A stretch of 64,000 bases of DNA. Origin: Rhodoferax potami (GTDB lineage: Bacteria; Pseudomonadota; Gammaproteobacteria; Burkholderiales; Burkholderiaceae_C). Under the pieces are notes generated by a model that was not told where the DNA came from, did no database searches, and was given only the letters and a program-made list of their open reading frames with translations. The DNA lies in NCBI RefSeq assembly GCF_032193765.1, contig NZ_JAVBIJ010000001.1, positions 3,768,501 to 3,832,500 on the forward strand, read 5' to 3'. Below, in pieces: positions 58,314-64,000 of the stretch. Made by a program: the position numbers and the translations under genes. The number at the start of each line of letters is the position of its first letter. The first letter of the stretch is position 1.

Positions 58314-59407
58314 TCCCTCGAATCTCCCTGTCGTTTGTCGGTTGCCCAAGAGAGCGGAGCGGTGAGGGTAATCGATGTCCCGCGCTTAGGTGTGCTGCTG
58401 ATGTCAAGCCATCCACCGATTGATTCTGCTCGCTCGCTGAGGCCTTTAAGTCCGAATCCTCGGCTGGATTGGAGTCTGCTCAATTCAAATCCGGGTCCGC
58501 TGTCGCGGATCTCGATCGTCAAAGTACCCCCTGCATCAGACACCTCGACGCTGACGTCGGATTCGGGGGCGTACTTACCTGCATCGGTCAGCGCTTCCTG
58601 CACTATGCGGTACGCAGCAAGCCTGAATGCATCTGGCAGTGCCTCCGAGGTGAGGTCGTTGATGAGGTTCACTGTCTTTCCGGTGCGCCTGCTGTGTCCT
58701 GCGACTAGCCATTCGACGCACGCGCTAAGCCCTTGATCCAAGATGGCTGGACGGGTGTTTTGCATGATTCTCTGAGTAGCTGCGAGTGCAAGACTCAGCA
58801 TTTCTTCCGCGGCGACCAAGCGCGTGAGCGTGGGCTGGTGATCTGAGTGCCTCTTCATCCAGGCTAGGTCAAGTTTGAGTGCAGTGAGTGAGCCACCAAT
58901 ATCGTCGTGAATCTCTCTCGAGATGGCTGCTCGCTCAGCCTCTAGGGAAGTCTGCAAGTGTCTGGCGAGTTCTCTAATTCGCTGTTCTGACAGCGAAAGG
59001 GCCTGCTGGGCTTTGATTCGCTCTTCTTCTGTCTTGTGAAGGTGCATCGCCCGCTGAATCACTCGGCCGATTTCAGCGATTCGATCTTTGTGTAAATAGT
59101 CCGAAATTCCGGTTTGAATGGCGCTGACTGCTGCTTGTTCACCAATTGCCCCTGAGACGATGACGCACGGCGGATGACTTGTTAGGGATTGGACCTCTGA
59201 CCAAGCCTCTAAGGCTGTAAAGCCCGGGAGCCGGAAGTCCATCAAAATGATGTCGAAGCTTTGCGTGTGCAAAGCATCCATAAAGGCGGCCTGCTCATCG
59301 AGCCTAAGAAACTGAGCCTGAAGGCCTGATTCGCGAACCGCGCGAACTAGCAAGCGGTGGTCGATTTCTGAATCCTCTAAGTGGAGTACTTTTACAGGGT
59401 TACCCAT
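58310..59407 (-). CDS. hybrid histidine kinase: receiver + HisKA_3/HATPase
   Basis: 365 aa, soluble, with no membrane segment. An N-terminal receiver (VLHLEDSEIDHRLLVRAV; Asp57 in FDIILMDFRLPG; Lys in ISDYLHKDRI) is joined by a short coiled coil to a NarX-type kinase core: H-box AISREIHDDIGGSLTALKLD with His167, N-box region YRIVQEALTDAGKYAPES, and G-box IEIRDSGPGFELS, then GFGLKGLSERAES. The N-box position normally Asn is Asp275, so ATP/Mg handling may be altered. With its input domain a receiver, it probably takes a signal from another kinase. The start at 59407 is chosen because the receiver begins there; 59437 and 59467 are alternatives. Confidence 0.88.
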   Translation of the reverse strand: MGNPVKVLHLEDSEIDHRLLVRAVRESGLQAQFLRLDEQAAFMDALHTQSFDIILMDFRLPGFTALEAWSEVQSLTSHPPCVIVSGAIGEQAAVSAIQTGISDYLHKDRIAEIGRVIQRAMHLHKTEEERIKAQQALSLSEQRIRELARHLQTSLEAERAAISREIHDDIGGSLTALKLDLAWMKRHSDHQPTLTRLVAAEEMLSLALAATQRIMQNTRPAILDQGLSACVEWLVAGHSRRTGKTVNLINDLTSEALPDAFRLAAYRIVQEALTDAGKYAPESDVSVEVSDAGGTLTIEIRDSGPGFELSRLQSSRGFGLKGLSERAESIGGWLDISSTPKRGTSITLTAPLSWATDKRQGDSRE

Positions 59408-59603
59408 TGGTTCAGACTCTTGGTTCGGGGCTATCATGCAATCGATTATGAGCCGCTCGATGAGCAAACAAAGGCTTTTATTCTGCCGAAGTAATTGATT
59501 TTTTCCTAAAATTTGTTAATCTTGCAACTTGTGCGATGAGGTGTAAGCGCTTAGCTTTCAAATCGGGCGTAGGATAGCGAACAAGACAGGCCTCAGAGGA
59601 AGA

Positions 59604-60053
59604 ATGACAATGGAACCATCGTTGACGCCACCTGCTGCTCCGGCTGTACAGCTGCCTGTAATGTTGGTGGCCGAAGTGCAAGACTCCCTATTGGTGGTCG
59701 TGCATGACCTCACCCGTTTGGATGGCTTGCTTGCGCACACCATGGAAAATCTCATGGAGCGCTTTACATCTGCGAGCGCCCATTTGGCATCGCCTACCTT
59801 AGGGCAATCCGAGGAGCTGGATCAGGTTCGTAAGGCGTTGCATGCAGCGGTTACGGAATTGCAGTTCCAGGACATGGCGTCACAGCTGATTGTTCACACA
59901 TCCAAGATACTGCAAGGCTGCGCCTACCGTTTGGCTTCAGAATCGATGGGGAGTGAAGATGGTGAAGCGGTGCCCTTCGTTGATGAAGTGCCAGAGCGTC
60001 CCAATCCAGTGACTCAAGATGAGATGGACGCTGGATCCATTGAGCTTTTTTAA
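59604..60053 (+). CDS. small CheZ-like protein preceding CheY (function unproven)
   Basis: 149 aa, no signal peptide or membrane helix; mostly helical. LLVVVHDLTRLDGLLAHTME and VRKALHAAVTELQFQDMASQ, then LIVHTSKIL, suggest a helical hairpin. FQDMASQ places Asp90 and Gln94 in the same D-x3-Q spacing as the CheZ catalytic motif (DLTGQ). The C-terminus QDEMDAGSIELF is acidic and ends in Phe, like the CheY-binding tail of CheZ. It is the first gene of a unit with cheY, cheA, cheW and cheR. I infer a CheY-P phosphatase or CheY-binding role; overall it is shorter than CheZ (~210 aa). An ATG six bases downstream (59610) has better spacing to AGAGGA. Confidence 0.7.
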   Translation: MTMEPSLTPPAAPAVQLPVMLVAEVQDSLLVVVHDLTRLDGLLAHTMENLMERFTSASAHLASPTLGQSEELDQVRKALHAAVTELQFQDMASQLIVHTSKILQGCAYRLASESMGSEDGEAVPFVDEVPERPNPVTQDEMDAGSIELF

Positions 60054-60089
60054 GATAAATAAATTACTGCGTTTTTTTCGGAGCTTCTC

Positions 60090-60452
60090 ATGCCTTTAAT
60101 TCTTGCTGTTGACGATTCCCCTTCCATGCGAAAGATGGTGTCTTTCACTTTGACAGGTGCGGGCTACCAAGTGGTGGAAGCAGTGGATGGTCAAGACGCC
60201 TACGAAAAAGCACAAACTCAGACTTTTGACTTGGTTCTGACGGACCAGAATATGCCGCGATTGGACGGATTGGGTCTGACCCGCAAGCTCCGCGAGCATC
60301 CGAACTTTCAGTCGACGCCCATATTGATGTTGACCACAGAGTCCAGTGATTTGATGAAGCAGGCAGGGCGTGCTGCAGGCGCCACTGGCTGGCTAGTGAA
60401 GCCGTTCGATCCTGCGAAGTTGCTGGATGTCATTAAAAAAGTTATTCGATAA
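60090..60452 (+). CDS. cheY: second CheY-type response regulator
   Basis: 120 aa receiver-only protein: LAVDDSPSMRKMVSFTLTGA, phospho-acceptor Asp in FDLVLTDQNMPRLDGLGL, Thr in ILMLTTESSDLM, Lys in GWLVKPFDPAKLLDVI. It differs clearly from the CheY at 28077 and resembles the CheY proteins encoded beside cheA. It could be the output regulator or a phosphate sink. The start follows CGGAGCTTCTC. It is the second gene of the che unit. Confidence 0.92.
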   Translation: MPLILAVDDSPSMRKMVSFTLTGAGYQVVEAVDGQDAYEKAQTQTFDLVLTDQNMPRLDGLGLTRKLREHPNFQSTPILMLTTESSDLMKQAGRAAGATGWLVKPFDPAKLLDVIKKVIR

Positions 60453-60494
60453 GTTGGCGGGGACGTCGTTGGTTCTCAATAACAGGAGTTAGGT

Positions 60495-62651
60495 ATGGCT
60501 GAGACGCATCAAGACAGCGGTTCTGGCGGAGACTTCGATCTCAGTCAGTTCTATCAAATTTTCTTTGAGGAAGCTGGTGAGAATCTTGATCAGATGGAGC
60601 AAATGCTGCTCAATTTGAATCTGGAAACCGCGGATGATGAAGAGCTCAACGGTATCTTTCGATGCGCTCACTCTGTGAAGGGCGGAGCCGCCACTTTTGG
60701 CTTTGCTGATGTCGCTGAATTGACCCATCAAATGGAGTCCTTGCTGGACCGTCTGCGTCGGCATGAGCTGCAGCCGACCGCAATAATGGTCGACGTGCTT
60801 TTGGAGTCTGCCGATGCGTCCCGCAGTTTGTTGGCACGTCATCAAGCGGGCGATGAGGGTGAGGCACTACCTACGGCTGATCTTGTTAGGCGCATCAGCA
60901 TCTTGGCTGCTGGCGGCGATTTAGCCTCACAGAAGCCCGCGGCTTCTGCAGCATCGCCCGCCAAAGCTGCTCCAGTTCCGGTTCAAGTTGCAACTCCTAA
61001 ACCAGTTGCCAAAATAAGCGGCGACCGAGAGTTAGTGATCACTATTGGCCCCTTGGATCGGCCCGATCAGGCCGATGCGATCCAAGAATTGTTTCGAGAT
61101 ATCCCAGGTCTAGGTTCCATTCAGCCTGCTGAATCTCATAACGGCTCTCATCGAGTGTTCAAGGCTACGACGGCCTCCAGTGATGAAGATCTGTTGGACT
61201 TGTTTGCATTCCATGTGGCACGAGATAAAGTCCAGATCGAACAAAAAGCTGACGAACCCGCAGTCGACGAAGGTTTCGGCTTTTTTGACGGTGCAGCCGG
61301 TTCCCCCGGGGCGGTAGCAGAGGAACCGAAAGCGCCGGCTGCGGAAAAAGGCTTCGGCTTCTTTGATGGTTCTCCTGGTGCTCCTAATCAAGCGGTTGAG
61401 CAGCCTTCTGTTGCGACTGTCTCTCAAGAAGTTGTTCCCGCATCCAAAGTTCCTCCGAAGGCGGGTCCGGCCGCTGCCGCACAGCCAGAGGCGGCAACGA
61501 TCCGCGTTGCAATCAGTAAAGTGGATCAGTTGATCAACTTGGTAGGCGAGTTGGTGATTACGCAAGCGATGTTGGCCCAAAACAGCCGGGCGCTGGACCC
61601 CGCTGTTTATCAGCAATTACTGACCGGTCTTGCTGACTTGGATCGCAACACACGAGATCTGCAAGAGTCAGTGATGTCGATTCGAATGATCCCGATGTCC
61701 ATCGTTTTCAGTCGTTTCCCGCGAATGCTCCGTGATCTTGCAAGCAAGCTGGGAAAAAAAGTCGAGTTTGTCACGCAGGGCGAAGCCACCGAGCTGGATA
61801 AGGGCCTGGTTGAAAAAATTACAGATCCTCTGACCCACTTGGTGCGCAACAGCTGTGATCATGGAATCGAAATGCCCGCTGAACGTATCGCCGCAGGCAA
61901 ATCAGAATCTGGAACGATCACGCTATCCGCATCGCACCAAGGCGGATCAATTGTGATCGAGGTGCGTGACGATGGTCGAGGCTTGTCGCGCAGCAAAATA
62001 CTTAACAAAGCGCGGGAGCGCGGCTTGGATGTGTCTGACCAGATGTCAGACGCCGAAGTGTGGCAATTGATCTTTGCTCCCGGGTTTTCTACAGCAGCGG
62101 TTGTGACCGACGTTTCTGGCCGCGGCGTAGGTATGGATGTTGTCAAGAAAAACATCGCAGCATTGAATGGCACCGTTGACATTGATTCTGCAGAAGGGTA
62201 CGGAATGAAAGTTTCCGTGCGCTTGCCGCTTACGCTTGCGATCATGGACGGTATGTCTGTAGGGGTTGGGGAGGAGGTTTACATCCTTCCTTTGTCATCG
62301 GTTATCGAGTCGTTCCAAGTCAAGGCAGAAGCGGTCAGTACGGTCGGGCAAGGTTCTCAGCTTGTAAAGGTTCGTGATGAGTACATGCCTGTCATCGAGT
62401 TGGAGAAAGTCTTCCAGATCCCGCGCTTTGATTTTGAAAAATCGAGTGACATCATGGTGGTGGTGGAAGCTGATGGCAGCCGAGTAGCGTTGCTTGTTGA
62501 TGAGCTCCTCGGGCAGCAACAAGTGGTAGTTAAAAATTTGGAGTCCAACTACCGAAAAGTTCCGAACGTATCTGGGGCCACTATCCTCGGTGACGGCAAG
62601 GTTGCATTGATTTTGGATACCGGTGCCTTGGTGCGGCGGTCCCGTCACTAG
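60495..62651 (+). CDS. cheA: chemotaxis histidine kinase CheA
   Basis: 718 aa. The P1 domain has phosphorylated His59 in IFRCAHSVKGGAATFGFADV. An Ala/Pro linker and a small P2-like domain (ELVITIGPLDRPDQADAIQE) follow, then a linker with two copies of GFGFFDG (residues 260-266 and 286-292). P3 dimerisation (VDQLINLVGELVITQAML) leads to the P4 ATPase (VRNSCDHGIEMPAERIAAGK; DDGRGLSRSKILNKARERGL; GRGVGMDVVKKNIAALNGTV) and the P5 CheW-like domain. It phosphorylates CheY in the receptor array. Start after ACAGGAGTTAGGT. Confidence 0.98.
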   Translation: MAETHQDSGSGGDFDLSQFYQIFFEEAGENLDQMEQMLLNLNLETADDEELNGIFRCAHSVKGGAATFGFADVAELTHQMESLLDRLRRHELQPTAIMVDVLLESADASRSLLARHQAGDEGEALPTADLVRRISILAAGGDLASQKPAASAASPAKAAPVPVQVATPKPVAKISGDRELVITIGPLDRPDQADAIQELFRDIPGLGSIQPAESHNGSHRVFKATTASSDEDLLDLFAFHVARDKVQIEQKADEPAVDEGFGFFDGAAGSPGAVAEEPKAPAAEKGFGFFDGSPGAPNQAVEQPSVATVSQEVVPASKVPPKAGPAAAAQPEAATIRVAISKVDQLINLVGELVITQAMLAQNSRALDPAVYQQLLTGLADLDRNTRDLQESVMSIRMIPMSIVFSRFPRMLRDLASKLGKKVEFVTQGEATELDKGLVEKITDPLTHLVRNSCDHGIEMPAERIAAGKSESGTITLSASHQGGSIVIEVRDDGRGLSRSKILNKARERGLDVSDQMSDAEVWQLIFAPGFSTAAVVTDVSGRGVGMDVVKKNIAALNGTVDIDSAEGYGMKVSVRLPLTLAIMDGMSVGVGEEVYILPLSSVIESFQVKAEAVSTVGQGSQLVKVRDEYMPVIELEKVFQIPRFDFEKSSDIMVVVEADGSRVALLVDELLGQQQVVVKNLESNYRKVPNVSGATILGDGKVALILDTGALVRRSRH

Positions 62652-62674
62652 ACACTCGCATATAGGAGACTGAT

Positions 62675-63163
62675 ATGGGAATGATGGAAAAGCTCAGCGA
62701 TCTCACAACTGGTGGCGCCCGAGAGTACCTAACCTTTCGGCTCGATCAAGAGGAATATGGAATCGATATTCTCAAAGTGCAAGAAATTCGGGGGTATGAG
62801 CCACCAACCAGAGTGGCGAATGCGCCGTCCTTTATCAAAGGCGTTGTTAATTTGCGTGGCACTATTGTCCCGATTGTGGACATGCGCTTGAAATTCAACT
62901 GTTCAAAGTCCGAGTACAACTCCTTCACCGTGGTGATCGTCCTCAACTTAAGGAACCGAATTGTGGGCATCGTGGTTGACTCCGTGAGCGACGTCATGGA
63001 GTTACCGCCAGAGAGCTTGAAAGCGGCACCTGATATCGAAAGCGTGATTGATAGTGCTGCAGTTCTGGGGCTAGGTTCAATCGGAGAGCGGATGCTGATC
63101 TTGTTGGATATCGAGAAATTGATGTCAGCGCCTGAGATGGGGTTGGTATCGATGGATGACTAA
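62675..63163 (+). CDS. cheW: chemotaxis coupling protein CheW
   Basis: 162 aa, usual length. EYLTFRLDQEEYGIDILKVQ, then EIRGYEPPTRVANAPSFIKG, then VVNLRGTIVPIVDMRLKF are CheW signatures. It couples receptors such as the MCP at 5746 to CheA. The start follows ATAGGAGACTGAT, 23 bases after cheA. Confidence 0.98.
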   Translation: MGMMEKLSDLTTGGAREYLTFRLDQEEYGIDILKVQEIRGYEPPTRVANAPSFIKGVVNLRGTIVPIVDMRLKFNCSKSEYNSFTVVIVLNLRNRIVGIVVDSVSDVMELPPESLKAAPDIESVIDSAAVLGLGSIGERMLILLDIEKLMSAPEMGLVSMDD

Positions 63164-63219
63164 GTGCGCTGGATAGCGCACTAGGTTCTGCGAACACAGT
63201 CAATCCTTGGAAGGTAGAG

Positions 63220-64000
63220 ATGTCCCCGAATGCTCAAGATGAAATGCAAGGTCGAGAGTTCTTGTGGACAAGTGCTGATTTTGATCATGTCCAGAAGCTG
63301 ATTTATCAGCGTGCGGGTATAAGTTTGCACGATGGAAAGCACGCCATGGTCTACAGCAGACTTTCGCGGCGCTTGCGAGAGACTGGGCACAACAGTTTTC
63401 GAGAGTATTTGCGTTGGCTTGAAGCGACCGACGGCCCAGAGTGGCAGGAATTCGTTAATGCTTTGACGACCAATTTGACATCTTTTTTCCGTGAAGGTCA
63501 TCATTTTCAGGTCTTAGCGGAATACCTCCGGTCGATCCAGTCGGCGGGGGCCTGCAGAATGTGGTGTAGTGCAGCCTCAACAGGGGAGGAGCCTTATTCC
63601 ATCGTGATGACTGCGACAGAGGCGTTGGGTTCCAATGGAAACTTTTCGTTGATCGCGAGTGATATTGACTCCAAAGTACTGCATACCGCTTCGCAAGGAA
63701 TATACAAGTCTGATTCGTTGAAGGGACTCGACCAGGCAAGGCTACAGCGATTTTTCATGCGAGGAAAAGCCGGGAATGCGGGCATGGCGAAAGTAAAGCA
63801 AGAGTTGCGTTCAAAGATTGATTTTCTTATTGTGAATCTGATTCGTAATGATTGGCCTTTTCGTGATCCGTTCGACGTAGTGTTCTGTCGCAATGTAATG
63901 ATCTACTTTGATGCGATCACGCAGAGACAAGTTCTAGAGCGGATTCACAAAGTAATGAAGCCCGGTGCATTGCTTTTTGTCGGACATGCGGAGAACTTCA
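63220..64000 (+). CDS. cheR: chemotaxis protein methyltransferase CheR (partial, cut by right edge)
   Basis: 260 complete codons are visible from the ATG at 63220 (after TTGGAAGGTAGAG) to the window end, so only the last part of a ~275-290-aa protein is missing. The N-terminal helical domain has FDHVQKLIYQRAGISLHDGK. The SAM domain has NLTSFFREGHHFQVLAEYL, CRMWCSAASTGEEPYSIVMT, SLIASDIDSKVLHTASQGIY and FDVVFCRNVMIYFDAITQRQ. It methylates glutamates of chemoreceptors. CheB is not in this window and may lie beyond the edge. Confidence 0.95.
   Translation, partial: MSPNAQDEMQGREFLWTSADFDHVQKLIYQRAGISLHDGKHAMVYSRLSRRLRETGHNSFREYLRWLEATDGPEWQEFVNALTTNLTSFFREGHHFQVLAEYLRSIQSAGACRMWCSAASTGEEPYSIVMTATEALGSNGNFSLIASDIDSKVLHTASQGIYKSDSLKGLDQARLQRFFMRGKAGNAGMAKVKQELRSKIDFLIVNLIRNDWPFRDPFDVVFCRNVMIYFDAITQRQVLERIHKVMKPGALLFVGHAENF

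Noticed and set aside
1..64000. CRISPR arrays, tRNA/rRNA genes, insertion sequences, prophage
   Set aside because: No regularly spaced repeats, tRNA-like cloverleafs, transposase or phage-type reading frames were seen on either strand.

Overview
This window comes from a betaproteobacterium, most likely family Comamonadaceae (Rhodoferax or Curvibacter-like). That placement is inferred from four things: moderately high GC, a FlhDC-governed flagellar locus that also carries flhF, the style of the flagellin and MocR proteins, and copies of a small dispersed repeat (core GCTATnAAnnTANTAGC) of a kind I associate with that family. About 55 kb is one nearly complete flagellar and chemotaxis superlocus. 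No tRNA, rRNA, insertion sequence, prophage or CRISPR array was seen.

Layout. (1) 1-5660: a compact leftward operon (EamA exporter, LysE-family exporter, PLP aminotransferase, glutathione S-transferase, PhzF-like protein running off the left edge), divergent from a MocR/GntR-type regulator, with an inverted repeat between them. (2) 5746-8626: a methyl-accepting chemotaxis protein and an HDOD protein. (3) 8631-19342: flgBCDEFGHIJKL on the minus strand. (4) 19518-21093: flgA, flgM and flgN on the plus strand. (5) 21152-27344: flhB-flhA-flhF-flhG-like-fliA on the minus strand, tightly overlapping. (6) 27439-31414: flhD-flhC and motA-motB-cheY-cheZ on the minus strand. (7) 31728-40460: a GC-rich plus-strand glycosylation island. 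It holds a TPR/GT41 (O-GlcNAc-transferase-like) enzyme followed by CDP-deoxysugar synthesis and modification genes. (8) 40524-46237: two divergent flagellin genes, then fliD, fliS and fliT. (9) 46429-57680: fliE (minus), then fliFGHIJK and fliLMNOPQR (plus). (10) 57684-59407: a NarL-type two-component pair. (11) 59604-64000: a small CheZ-like protein, a second CheY, CheA, CheW and CheR (cut by the right edge).

How the parts work together. FlhDC is expected to switch on the hook-basal-body and export genes. FliA (sigma 28), held by FlgM until the hook is complete, should then fire late promoters. I found sequences fitting the sigma-28 consensus upstream of flgM, motA, both flagellin genes and fliS, and a weaker one upstream of the glycosyltransferase. 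The sugar island lies directly before the flagellins, so flagellin glycosylation is its most economical role (inference).

Most interesting points: the two flagellin genes are inverted and share a sharply bounded 788-bp central block of about 98% identity while much of their flanking coding sequence has diverged; a 149-aa protein before CheY has a CheZ-like D-x3-Q motif and a CheZ-like acidic tail; the protein in the FlhG position has no P-loop; and the dispersed repeat has been absorbed in frame into at least two proteins.
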